A stretch of DNA of 6,995 nt from Candidatus Aminicenantota bacterium. GTDB lineage: Bacteria; Acidobacteriota; Aminicenantia; Aminicenantales; UBA4085. Position numbers and translations under genes: made by a program. The notes beneath the pieces were generated by a model, which worked only from the letters and a program-made list of their open reading frames with translations, did no database searches and had not been told where the DNA came from. Shown in pieces: positions 1-6,525 of the stretch; within the stretch, counting starts at the first letter, position 1, and every line of letters starts with the position of its first letter. Where the stretch lies: positions 2,132 to 9,126 of the forward strand of contig PMCY01000041.1 in NCBI GenBank assembly GCA_003154255.1. Direction: 5' to 3'.

Positions 1-800
1 TGGTTCAGGACCTGGGGAGCGGCCCAGCTGAACCCCGTGACGTCGTTGTTCATGGCCGCCCGCAAGGGAAATCCGTACGTCCGGCTCAGCTCACGGGAGA
101 GCCCCACCGAGCGGATGAGCTCTTCGTGGGAGAACCCGTCGGACTGGTTCAGATACCAGGCCGAGAGCTCCACCCGCCCGGATTTCAGGAGCGCGACGAG
201 CTCGGCGACCTTGTCCGCCGGGCGCGTCTTGAGAAAATTTTCAAGGCTCCAGGAGACCTCGATGTTCCAGCGGAATTTGGCCTCGTCCGGATAGCTCTCG
301 GTGGCCTTGCAGAAATCGATGACGGCATCCAGATATTCGACGTGGTTCTTGGTGACCCGCGTCTGAAGATCCGTGTAGCCGATGTCCGAGTGGGAATGCG
401 GCAGGAGATAGAGCGTCCATTTGCGCTGGGGGGCCAGCTGCACGTCGCGCGCATCTTTGATCTTTCCAACCGACACCTGGAAGGTGATCTTAGCCGGCTT
501 GAGCAGGTCGGGAACGTCGACGGGAATGATGGACCGGCCGGGCGCCAGGGAGGCGACGCTGAGGGCGATGGGCTTGCGGAATCCCTGGATGGTCACTTTG
601 GCCGGCCCGGCGGGCCCGTCATAATCGACGGCCAGCTCGACGCGCTGAAGCACGGCGCCGCCTTCCTCGATGAAGAAGATGGTCGGCTTGACCTCGATCT
701 TGAGCTTGGCCGCGGGAGCGGGCGAAGCGGCGAAGGCGGTCCCGGACAGCATCAGGGCCAGGGCGGCGAATACGGCCAGGGAACGATGCGCTCTTAACAT
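1..800 (-). CDS. Exported GH38 alpha-mannosidase-like glycoside hydrolase (N-terminal part, cut by the window edge)
   Basis: The frame is open from ATG at 800-798 to the left edge, giving 266 residues with no stop. AGGAGA at 813-808 lies 7 bases before the ATG. Residues 1-24 look like a Sec signal peptide (basic start, Leu/Ala-rich core, cleavage likely after AFA). Residues about 30-125 are beta-rich and resemble an Ig-like accessory domain. The catalytic domain begins near 128: PHSHSDIGYT (134-143) matches the GH38 zinc motif, with His137 and Asp139 as the expected metal ligands. NNDVTGFSW (251-259) fits the nucleophile segment, with Asp253 as the expected nucleophile and third ligand. GH38 enzymes are retaining, zinc-dependent alpha-mannosidases, so the likely role is trimming alpha-mannosides in the periplasm or outside the cell. 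The variant motifs (IGY for PGW, DVTGFS for DPFGHS) place it away from classical eukaryotic members, so substrate is uncertain. The final metal-binding His and C-terminal beta domains lie beyond the edge. Confidence 0.87.
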   Translation of the reverse strand, partial: MLRAHRSLAVFAALALMLSGTAFAASPAPAAKLKIEVKPTIFFIEEGGAVLQRVELAVDYDGPAGPAKVTIQGFRKPIALSVASLAPGRSIIPVDVPDLLKPAKITFQVSVGKIKDARDVQLAPQRKWTLYLLPHSHSDIGYTDLQTRVTKNHVEYLDAVIDFCKATESYPDEAKFRWNIEVSWSLENFLKTRPADKVAELVALLKSGRVELSAWYLNQSDGFSHEELIRSVGLSRELSRTYGFPLRAAMNNDVTGFSWAAPQVLN

Positions 801-835
801 GGGGCATTCTCCTTTGAGGGGCGGTCGCTTGAACC

Positions 836-864
836 AATCTAGCACAATTCCGCTCCGCTGTGGA
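836..864 (-). promoter_or_regulatory. Predicted sigma-70-type promoter of the GH38 gene
   Basis: Read on the minus strand, TCCACA (864-859, 4 of 6 matches to TTGACA) is followed after 17 bases by TAGATT (841-836). A TG one base upstream of the hexamer makes an extended -10. Transcription would start near 829, leaving a leader of about 29 bases that contains the AGGAGA ribosome site. The prediction rests on sequence pattern alone. Confidence 0.45.
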
Positions 865-919
865 GATGAATGGGCCTCCCTCAGGGACCCGCCGCTAACG
901 CTTCGAGCGCAAAGTCGGG

Positions 920-925
920 TACAAT
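920..925 (+). promoter_or_regulatory. Possible -10 element for the propeller-amidase operon
   Basis: TACAAT differs from TATAAT at one position and ends 19 bases before the ATG at 945. No good -35 hexamer lies 16 to 18 bases upstream. The implied leader would be only about 13 bases, just enough for the ribosome site at 934-938. It may be a weak or activator-dependent promoter, or a chance match. Confidence 0.25.
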
Positions 926-933
926 CGGAGCCC

Positions 934-938
934 AGGAG
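934..938 (+). promoter_or_regulatory. Ribosome binding site that fixes the propeller gene start
   Basis: AGGAG lies 6 bases before ATG 945. The alternative in-frame ATG at 870 also has GGAG (862-865), but only 4 bases away. Starting there would add 25 polar residues in front of an otherwise well-formed signal peptide. The 945 start is therefore preferred. Confidence 0.7.
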
Positions 939-944
939 CCGATC

Positions 945-2018
945 ATGACCGGACGATCCTTCCCTGCCTTTTTCTTGATTGCGGCCGCGGTCTTTTCCCC
1001 CGCCGTATCCGCGGCGCCTCAGTCCGCCGCATCGCGACTGCCCGCCCCGTCCTGGCAGATCCAAAAAAGCGGCACCGAGGCAAGCCTGCGGGGCATTTCC
1101 GTCGTGGACGAAAACACGGCCTGGGCTTCGGGCAGCCAGGGGACCGTTCTGCGGACCGTCGACGGCGGCAAGAGCTGGATCCCGGCGGCCGTGCCCGGCA
1201 TGGCACGCACGGATTTCCGGGACATCGAAGCTTTCGACGCCGGGACGGCCTTGGTCATGGGCATCGGGCGACCGGCCAAGATCTTCCGCACCGAGGACGG
1301 CGGGGCGGATTGGACCGAAGTCTACAGCAGCGACAGTCCCGGCATCTTCCTCGACGCCCTGGCTTTCGCCGACAAACGCGTGGGTTGGGCCGTCGGGGAC
1401 CCCATCGACGGCCGTTTCGTCCTGCTCCGCACCGACGACGGGGGAAGAACCTGGCGGGAACTGCCCTTCGACCTCCGGCCCGCGGCGCGGGAAGGCCAAG
1501 GATGCTTCGCGGCGAGCGGCACCTGTCTGATCGCCCAGGGCGCCAGCGGGGCTCTTTTCTGCACGGGCGGTCCGGCGGCCCGGTTGATTCGTACCGCCGA
1601 CGGCGGAGCCTCCTGGACGTCGGTAGAGCTTCCGCTCCTCTCCGGTCAACCCTCGTTCGGGGCCTTTGGGATCGCCTTTCTGGACGGAAAGAACGGGCTG
1701 GCGGTGGGCGGCGACTATCGCAACGAGCCGGCCGCGCGAGGCAACGCGGCCATCACGTCCGACGGCGGCACGACATGGACGGCCGTCGAGACGCGGCCGC
1801 CCGCCGGATTCCGCGAGTGCGCGGCTTTTGTTCCTAAAACCGGAGCCGCTCTGGCCTTGACGGTCGGCCCGACCGGATCGGATTATTCGCTCGACGGCGG
1901 GCGTACCTGGGCCCCGATCCCCGGTCCGGGGGGATGGCACGGCCTGGGCGTCTCCCCCGACGGCCGCTGCGCCTGGGCCGTCGGCAAAGGCGGCCTTATC
2001 GGCCGAATCCGCTTCTGA
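945..2018 (+). CDS. Secreted beta-propeller protein with six Asp-box (BNR/YCF48-like) repeats
   Basis: The 357-residue product starts with a Sec signal peptide (hydrophobic core about 8-20, cleavage likely after VSA near residue 23). The rest is built from repeats carrying the Asp-box pattern [ST]-x-D-G-G-x-x-W at residues 71-78, 116-123, 163-170, 217-224, 271-278 and 315-322. They are 44 to 54 residues apart, as expected for successive propeller blades. Each is preceded by a G-x-x-x-RT-like strand, and a final strand (WAVGKGGLIGRI) could close the ring, giving six or seven blades. The pattern matches the YCF48/sortilin-like/BNR group, which automated pipelines often label 'oxidoreductase' or 'glycosyl hydrolase' without biochemical support. 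I see no sialidase-type catalytic set, so a binding or scaffold role outside the cytoplasm is as likely as an enzyme. The gene is followed after 17 bases by the amidase gene on the same strand, suggesting one transcript. Confidence 0.82.
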   Translation: MTGRSFPAFFLIAAAVFSPAVSAAPQSAASRLPAPSWQIQKSGTEASLRGISVVDENTAWASGSQGTVLRTVDGGKSWIPAAVPGMARTDFRDIEAFDAGTALVMGIGRPAKIFRTEDGGADWTEVYSSDSPGIFLDALAFADKRVGWAVGDPIDGRFVLLRTDDGGRTWRELPFDLRPAAREGQGCFAASGTCLIAQGASGALFCTGGPAARLIRTADGGASWTSVELPLLSGQPSFGAFGIAFLDGKNGLAVGGDYRNEPAARGNAAITSDGGTTWTAVETRPPAGFRECAAFVPKTGAALALTVGPTGSDYSLDGGRTWAPIPGPGGWHGLGVSPDGRCAWAVGKGGLIGRIRF

Positions 2019-2036
2019 CGCACCCCAGGAAAAGGC

Positions 2037-4448
2037 ATGAAAATCTTCAAGCGGATCCTGTTCGGCCTTGTGGTCCTGGTATTGGTCGCGGCCGCGGCGG
2101 CGTTTTTTTACGGCCGCCACCTGGCCCGCCGGGCGCTGCCGGATTATTCCACGGACGTTCGCCTGGCCGGAATGAAAGAGGACGTCATCGTCTATAGGGA
2201 CGAATTCGCCGTTCCCCATATCTTCGCCGGGAATGACGAGGATCTCTACCGCGCCACGGGGTACGTCATGGCCCAGGACCGGCTGTGGCAGATGGATCTC
2301 ATCCGCCGGGCCACGGCCGGCCGGCTGTCCGAAATATTCGGTGAAAAACTCGTCGACACCGATCTGTTCATGCGCCTCCTGCGCATCCCCGATAAATCCC
2401 GCCGGGCCCTGGCCCGGACCGATCCTCCCATGGTCCGGGCGTTGGAAGCCTTCGCCGACGGCATCAACCAATTCATGGCCGCCGCCCGGAAGAGACTGCC
2501 ACTCGAATTCGCACTCCTGGGATACGCGCCCGAGCCGTGGCTTCCCGAGCACACCCTCAACCTGATCGGCTACATGGCTTGGATGGGCGCCGACACCACG
2601 GCCGAGGACCTCTTCCTCGACAAGGCCGGGCGCAAGCTGGGCCTTGATTCACAGAGATTCAAGGAACTCCTGCCCCACCCGGAGCTTTACAAGACGTTCA
2701 TCCATCCGGACTTCAAGCTTGATCCCGGCCGCGGGGACGCGGCTTCGATCATCGATGAGGCGCGAACGCCGCTGCGGGTGCTGGGCCTGTCGATTTCCGC
2801 GGCCAGCAACAACTGGGCCGTTTCGGGCGATCGAAGCGTCACGGGCAAGCCGCTTCTGGCCAACGACATGCACCTCGATTACAGCTTGCCGGGCATCTGG
2901 TATCAGATCCACCAGGTTGTCCGGGGCGGGCTCGACGTGACCGGCGTCACGATTCCCGGAAGCCCCTTCATCGTCGCCGGCCACAATGACCGGATCGCCT
3001 GGGGCTACACGTTCGTCGAACCGGACGCCCTGGATCTCTACCGCGAGACGGTCGATGCCGATCATCCCGATCAATACCGCTTCAACGGCGCCTGGCATCC
3101 TCTGGAGACCCGCAACGAGACGATCAGGATCAAAGGCGGCGGCGGGGCGGTCCGCGCCGTCCGCTCCACCCGGCATGGCCCGATCATCTCTTCCGCGGCG
3201 GATTTCGCCCGGGGCGAGGCCCTGGCGATGCGCTGGGTGGGCCTGGACGACAGCAACGAATCCCGAGCCACCTATGAGATGAACCGGGCCCGGAACTGGA
3301 CGGAATTCACGGCCGCTCTCCGGAATTTCGCCGCCATCGCCGTCAACACGATCTACGCCGACGTCGACGGAAACATCGGCCTTTATACCTGCGGGAGCAT
3401 CCCCATCCGCAAGAAAGGCGACGGGCTGGCTGTCCTGCCCGGCGATACGGACGAATACGACTGGACCGGCCTCGTCCCCTTCGAGAGCCTCCCCCATACC
3501 TTCAACCCGCCCGGCGGCGCTATTTTTTCCGCCAACAACAAGCCGGCCGGCGACGACTATCCCTTTTCGATCGGCCACTACTTCACCCGCGAGCGCGTCG
3601 ACCGCATCCGCGAGCTTCTGGCCGAAAAACCCAAGTTCGGAACCGAAGATTTCATCCGCATGCAGGCCGATCTCAAGTCGCGGCGGGCCGAATCCCTGGG
3701 CCGGATCTTCTCCGGCCTTCTCGATCCGGCGGCGGACCTCAGTCCGGTCGAGCGCCGGGCCCTGGACCTGCTGAAAGCCTGGAGTGCCGAGTTCCGCGCG
3801 GACAGCCCGGCGGCCGCGATTTTCGAGACATTGTACCGGGAATTGATCCGCCAGGCGGCCGAGGACGAACTCGGGCCCGATCTCCTCAGCGGATTTCTGA
3901 ACACGATCGCCAGGCCCGTCCTGGCCTATCTGGTCGATCACCCCGATTCCCCCTGGTGGGACGATGTGCGGACGGCGGACAAGCGCGAGTCCTTTCCCGA
4001 CATCCTGCGGCGGAGCTTCGCCGCAGCCGTCCTGAAATTGGAAAAGGATCTGGGAAGAGATCCGGCCGGCTGGGCCTGGGGACGAGTCCACACGCTGACC
4101 CTGGCCCATCCGCTGTCCCAGGTCCGGATCCTGGCGCTTCTCTTCCATTTGAACCGCGGGCCCGCCGCACTGGGCGGCAGCTTCGACACGCTGCCCCAGC
4201 AACATTACGCCATGGACGGGGATTTCAGGGTGCTCATGGGCCCGTCCCAGCGGCACATCTTCGATACGTCCGACTGGGACCGATCACTCAGCGTCATCCC
4301 GACAGGCGAGTCGGGCCTCCCGGCCAGCCCGCATTACGGCGATCAGACCCGGCTGTTTCTCGAGGGCCGCACCCATGCTGATTTCGTGACCCGGGACAGG
4401 ATCGAAAAAGCGGCCCGTTATAAAATGACGCTGCGGAAGGCGGATTAG
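2037..4448 (+). CDS. Membrane-anchored penicillin amidase (acylase) family Ntn hydrolase, peptidase family S45
   Basis: The start is ATG 2037 with AGGA at 2027-2030. Residues 1-4 are basic and 7-25 form one hydrophobic helix without a clear cleavage site, so the protein is probably tethered facing the periplasm. The S45 alpha-chain signature runs from about 49 to 102 (RDEFAVPHI, AQDRLWQMD, GRLSEIFG). The autocatalytic cut should fall before Ser257 in AASNNWAVSG, creating the N-terminal nucleophile of a 547-residue beta chain, close to the length in penicillin G acylase. His279 is beta-chain residue 23, the auxiliary catalytic position (His in many acyl-homoserine-lactone and cephalosporin acylases, Gln in penicillin G acylase). 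Asn437, before IYADVDGNIG, fits the oxyanion-hole Asn. Asp330 and Asp333 resemble the calcium ligands. Late conserved blocks are WGRVH (681-685) and GESGLPASPHYGDQ (757-770). At 803 residues it is full length. The family hydrolyses amides of acylated compounds; the natural substrate cannot be read from sequence. It is probably the second gene of an operon with the propeller protein. Confidence 0.95.
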   Translation: MKIFKRILFGLVVLVLVAAAAAFFYGRHLARRALPDYSTDVRLAGMKEDVIVYRDEFAVPHIFAGNDEDLYRATGYVMAQDRLWQMDLIRRATAGRLSEIFGEKLVDTDLFMRLLRIPDKSRRALARTDPPMVRALEAFADGINQFMAAARKRLPLEFALLGYAPEPWLPEHTLNLIGYMAWMGADTTAEDLFLDKAGRKLGLDSQRFKELLPHPELYKTFIHPDFKLDPGRGDAASIIDEARTPLRVLGLSISAASNNWAVSGDRSVTGKPLLANDMHLDYSLPGIWYQIHQVVRGGLDVTGVTIPGSPFIVAGHNDRIAWGYTFVEPDALDLYRETVDADHPDQYRFNGAWHPLETRNETIRIKGGGGAVRAVRSTRHGPIISSAADFARGEALAMRWVGLDDSNESRATYEMNRARNWTEFTAALRNFAAIAVNTIYADVDGNIGLYTCGSIPIRKKGDGLAVLPGDTDEYDWTGLVPFESLPHTFNPPGGAIFSANNKPAGDDYPFSIGHYFTRERVDRIRELLAEKPKFGTEDFIRMQADLKSRRAESLGRIFSGLLDPAADLSPVERRALDLLKAWSAEFRADSPAAAIFETLYRELIRQAAEDELGPDLLSGFLNTIARPVLAYLVDHPDSPWWDDVRTADKRESFPDILRRSFAAAVLKLEKDLGRDPAGWAWGRVHTLTLAHPLSQVRILALLFHLNRGPAALGGSFDTLPQQHYAMDGDFRVLMGPSQRHIFDTSDWDRSLSVIPTGESGLPASPHYGDQTRLFLEGRTHADFVTRDRIEKAARYKMTLRKAD

Positions 4449-4499
4449 TGTCCGATCTCATAATGGCTCAGCTTAAGTCGTTCGCAGAGAGGGGACACT
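4447..4499. repeat. Interrupted inverted repeat starting in the amidase stop codon
   Basis: AGTGTCC (4447-4453) pairs perfectly with GGACACT (4493-4499). Inside it, after three unpaired bases on each side, CTC (4457-4459) pairs with GAG (4487-4489). The remaining loop is 27 bases. The left arm uses the last two bases of the TAG stop. Mirrored ends of this type occur in REP/RAYT-like or other small mobile remnants, but no transposase is present and no second copy is seen in the window. A weak hairpin at the 3' end of the operon transcript is the alternative. Confidence 0.4.
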
Positions 4500-4505
4500 T
4501 CCAGG

Positions 4506-4522
4506 GGGGAGTCAAGCTCCCC
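4506..4522. terminator. GC-rich hairpin between convergent genes, possible terminator
   Basis: GGGGAG (4506-4511) and CTCCCC (4517-4522) form a perfect 6-bp stem with a 5-base loop. It lies 57 bases after the amidase stop and 64 bases after the end of the convergent acyl-CoA synthetase gene, so it could act on both strands. No T-run follows on either strand, so it is not a standard intrinsic terminator. Confidence 0.3.
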
Positions 4523-4586
4523 GGCGGTCATGCGCCCGCATTAATCTTCCATAAGTGAACGAACTGGCGAGACGCGTAACCAGATC

Positions 4587-6293
4587 TCAGTTCGAGGATA
4601 TCGGACCGCCGTCCACGTAGAGGAACCGCTTGATCTTTTGGGTGGCGGTTTTTTCGAAGGGTTCGGTCTGCTCGATGATCCGGCTCAGGCGCGAGAACGC
4701 GGCGACGCTCTCATTGACCCGGCGCTTGATGTCGGCCAGCGTCTGGCGGATGTGTTCGCGGATCTGGGCCTCGTCGTATTTCCGGTCGGCGATCAGAGCG
4801 TCCATCTTCTCGCAATCCAGAAAGACGCGGGCCGTCAACTGGCCCTCGCGTTCGTAGACCAGGGATTCGGAAACGGGATCGAAGCGGTTGATGACCGATT
4901 CGATGATCTCCGGATAAATGTTTTCGCCGCTGGGTCCGATGATGACATTCTTGAGGCGCCCCTTGATGAAGAGGAAGCCGTCCTGGTCCAGGCAGCCCAG
5001 ATCGCCCGTTCGCAGCCAGCCGTCCGCGGACAAGGCGGCGTCCGTTTTCTCGGGATCCTTATAATAGCCGTTCATCACCGTCACGCCGCGCACCAGGATT
5101 TCCCCCTCGCCCGTCGCCGGATCGGGAGTGTCGATGCGGATTTCGACGCCGTCCAGGGCCCGGCCGGCCGCCCGCCATTTCGTTTGGAAGGCCATCGTCC
5201 CGCTGACAAGCGGAGACGTTTCGGTCAATCCATAGCCGATGGCGTAGGGGAAGCCCGCCTCGAGCAGAAAAGACTCGACGTCCGGAGCCAGCCCGGCGCC
5301 GCCGATGCAGAACAGTTTCAGGCTCCCGCCGAACACGGCCAGGAGTTTCCGGCCGGCGATGCGGTTGATCTTCCGCCGCAGGGAGGGGAATTTGTAGGCC
5401 CAGCGGGTCATGCTTTTGCCCTGGATTTCCGGCCAGACCTTGAGCCGGACCATCTTCTCGATGATCAGGGGCACGGACAGCACGATCGTCGGCTGGACGG
5501 CCTTGAGGGCCGGAAGAAGCACGGCCGCTGTGGGCGGCTTGCGGAGGTAGGAAACAGAGGCGGCCTGCATCACGGGCGTGATCAGGCCCAGGGTGCATTC
5601 GTAGACGTGGGCCAGGGGCAGCAGCGACAGCATGCGATCGTGCGGGAGGACTTCGACCAGCTTGGTCACGGCCGCGGCATTGCCGACGACGTTCCGATGG
5701 GTCAGCATGACGCCCTTGGTATGGCCCGTCGTCCCCGACGTATAAATGATGGAAGCCAGGTCCTCTTCGCGGACCCGGGAGGGGATCCGGCCGACGAGCT
5801 TGAGGGCCCTGGTCCTGATCTTGCGCAGCTCCATTTCTCCGTCGGCGATCAATTTCCTCAGCCGGTCACGGTTCGTTTCGGGATCGATGATCGAAAAATC
5901 ATCGATGAGAATGCGCAGCTTGAGCTGGTCGAAGGAGCCGTCATCAAGCTTGATGTACTGCTTCTCCGACACGAAAACGGCCTGGGACTCGGAGTGGCGC
6001 AGGACGTGATGGACCTCGGACGGCGGAAAATCGGACAGGATGGGCACGGCCACGGCGCCCAGCAAGGTGACGGCAAAAAAGGCGATGCCCCAATGAGGGC
6101 CGTTTTCGCTGAGGATGGCCACCCGGTCGCCGTGGGCGATGCCGCGCTCGGCCAGGAACGCGGCGATCTGGTCGACGCGCTCCTTGAAGGCCCGGTACGT
6201 CATCGGCTCGCCGTCATAATAAGACAGGGAGGGGCGGTCCGGGTGTTGTTCGGCGCTGCGGGCCAGGAGGCCGGGAAGGGTCATTTCGTTCAT
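4587..6293 (-). CDS. AMP-forming long-chain acyl-CoA synthetase (fatty acid-CoA ligase)
   Basis: The 568-residue protein has the full ANL adenylating-enzyme motif series: the ATP-binding loop YTSGTTGHTKGVM (184-196), YGLTETSP (354-361), GWLRTGD (425-431) with the ribose-binding Asp431, hinge GRLKNVII (445-452) followed by GENIYPEIIE (456-465), and TATQKIKR (549-556) with Lys553 as the expected catalytic lysine of the C-terminal lid. It should activate a fatty acid to the acyl-adenylate and pass it to CoA in the cytoplasm or at the inner membrane face. GENIYPEIIE plus the C-terminal KIKR favours the long-chain FadD-like group, but chain length cannot be assigned. The frame extends to a TTG at 6338, yet that codon has no ribosome site and lies between the predicted -35 and -10. 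ATG 6293, with GGTGG 7 bases upstream, is the better start. The protein lacks a signal peptide. It converges with the amidase gene and diverges from the flavoprotein gene. Confidence 0.95.
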   Translation of the reverse strand: MNEMTLPGLLARSAEQHPDRPSLSYYDGEPMTYRAFKERVDQIAAFLAERGIAHGDRVAILSENGPHWGIAFFAVTLLGAVAVPILSDFPPSEVHHVLRHSESQAVFVSEKQYIKLDDGSFDQLKLRILIDDFSIIDPETNRDRLRKLIADGEMELRKIRTRALKLVGRIPSRVREEDLASIIYTSGTTGHTKGVMLTHRNVVGNAAAVTKLVEVLPHDRMLSLLPLAHVYECTLGLITPVMQAASVSYLRKPPTAAVLLPALKAVQPTIVLSVPLIIEKMVRLKVWPEIQGKSMTRWAYKFPSLRRKINRIAGRKLLAVFGGSLKLFCIGGAGLAPDVESFLLEAGFPYAIGYGLTETSPLVSGTMAFQTKWRAAGRALDGVEIRIDTPDPATGEGEILVRGVTVMNGYYKDPEKTDAALSADGWLRTGDLGCLDQDGFLFIKGRLKNVIIGPSGENIYPEIIESVINRFDPVSESLVYEREGQLTARVFLDCEKMDALIADRKYDEAQIREHIRQTLADIKRRVNESVAAFSRLSRIIEQTEPFEKTATQKIKRFLYVDGGPISSN

Positions 6294-6300
6294 CGTCGAT

Positions 6301-6305
6301 CCACC
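6301..6305 (-). promoter_or_regulatory. Ribosome binding site choosing the synthetase start
   Basis: GGTGG (6305-6301) lies 7 bases before ATG 6293 and is one mismatch from GGAGG. It supports this ATG over the in-frame TTG at 6338 and the ATG three codons downstream at 6284. Confidence 0.5.
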
Positions 6306-6320
6306 GTTTTTTAAAACAAA

Positions 6321-6328
6321 ATAGGATT
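6321..6328 (+). promoter_or_regulatory. Single half-site matching the distal palindrome
   Basis: ATAGGATT here is identical to the right arm of the 6490-6512 palindrome (6505-6512) and, in reverse complement, to its left arm. It overlaps the -10 of the synthetase promoter. Only one arm is present, so binding would be weaker or would need a partner site. The area is AT-rich, which raises the chance of coincidence. Confidence 0.35.
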
Positions 6329-6354
6329 TTAGTCCCAAGTGCGGCTGAAATCAA
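6326..6354 (-). promoter_or_regulatory. Predicted sigma-70-type promoter of the acyl-CoA synthetase gene
   Basis: On the minus strand, TTGATT (6354-6349, 4 of 6 matches) and TAAAAT (6331-6326, 5 of 6) are separated by exactly 17 bases. Transcription would begin near 6319, giving a leader of about 26 bases. The octamer ATAGGATT at 6321-6328 overlaps the -10 and matches the arms of the palindrome at 6490-6512, so a shared regulator could block this promoter. Confidence 0.5.
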
Positions 6355-6408
6355 AAGAAAAAGCGCCGGCCGCCCGGAGTCCGAACGCGGCCTCGTCTCC
6401 CGGGGGTC

Positions 6409-6424
6409 ATCCCGGGCCCGGGAT
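6409..6424. repeat. Perfect 16-bp GC palindrome in the divergent intergenic region
   Basis: ATCCCGGGCCCGGGAT reads the same on both strands. Another CCCGGG begins at 6399, so an alternative hairpin (6399-6404 with 6411-6416) is possible. It lies about 55 bases upstream of the synthetase -35. The surrounding 6361-6475 shows no convincing gene. Role unknown; the GC-rich background makes such palindromes less improbable. Confidence 0.4.
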
Positions 6425-6489
6425 TTCCTCGGATTCGTCCCGCCGAAAAATGCCGATGCCGAAGGCGGTTCGCTTGATCTGAATAAATA

Positions 6490-6512
6490 AATCCTATACA
6501 TTTTATAGGATT
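6490..6512. promoter_or_regulatory. Probable operator: 9-bp-arm perfect palindrome
   Basis: AATCCTATA (6490-6498) and TATAGGATT (6504-6512) are perfect inverted repeats with a 5-base spacer. The centre at 6501 is about 31 bases upstream of the start site implied by TATAAT at 6520-6525, so the palindrome covers the -35 area. This is a classic position for a dimeric repressor, probably one controlling the flavoprotein gene. I cannot assign the regulator family from the site. It is too AT-rich for a stable terminator hairpin and has no gene ending just upstream. Confidence 0.6.
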
Positions 6513-6519
6513 GTTCATA

Positions 6520-6525
6520 TATAAT
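6520..6525 (+). promoter_or_regulatory. Consensus -10 hexamer for the SQR-like flavoprotein gene
   Basis: TATAAT matches the consensus exactly. The -35 position is poor (TACATT at 6497-6502 with a 17-base spacer) and lies inside the palindrome. Transcription would begin near 6532, giving a leader of about 22 bases with AAGGA at 6541-6545, 8 bases before the ATG. Confidence 0.6.

Noticed and set aside
126..797. Open frame of 223 codons on the plus strand at the left end
   Set aside because: It is the antisense shadow of the GH38 gene, whose minus-strand frame carries a signal peptide, ribosome site and zinc motif.
870..944. Upstream ATG extension of the propeller gene
   Set aside because: It would add 25 polar residues before a clear signal peptide. 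ATG 945 has a better-spaced AGGAG.
1155..1910. Calling the Asp-box protein a sialidase or glycoside hydrolase
   Set aside because: Asp boxes are structural repeats of beta-propellers. I do not see the arginine triad or other sialidase catalytic residues in a convincing arrangement.
2649..4256. Long open frame (535 codons) on the minus strand opposite the amidase
   Set aside because: Same composition effect. The translation is Gly/Asp/Arg-rich with no family motif, and the plus strand encodes a full S45 enzyme.
4638..6314. Long open frame (558 codons) on the plus strand opposite the acyl-CoA synthetase
   Set aside because: It mirrors the synthetase frame. High G/C at third codon positions suppresses stops on the opposite strand. 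Its translation shows no recognisable domain, while the minus strand has a complete ANL motif set.
6214..6501. Minus-strand frame across the divergent intergenic region
   Set aside because: It runs through both predicted promoters and the start of the synthetase gene in another frame, has an Arg/Ser/Pro-rich translation and no ribosome site I can support.
6490..6512. Reading the AT-rich palindrome as a transcription terminator
   Set aside because: No gene ends just upstream, the stem is weak (A/T-dominated), and it sits directly beside a consensus -10 leading into a gene.
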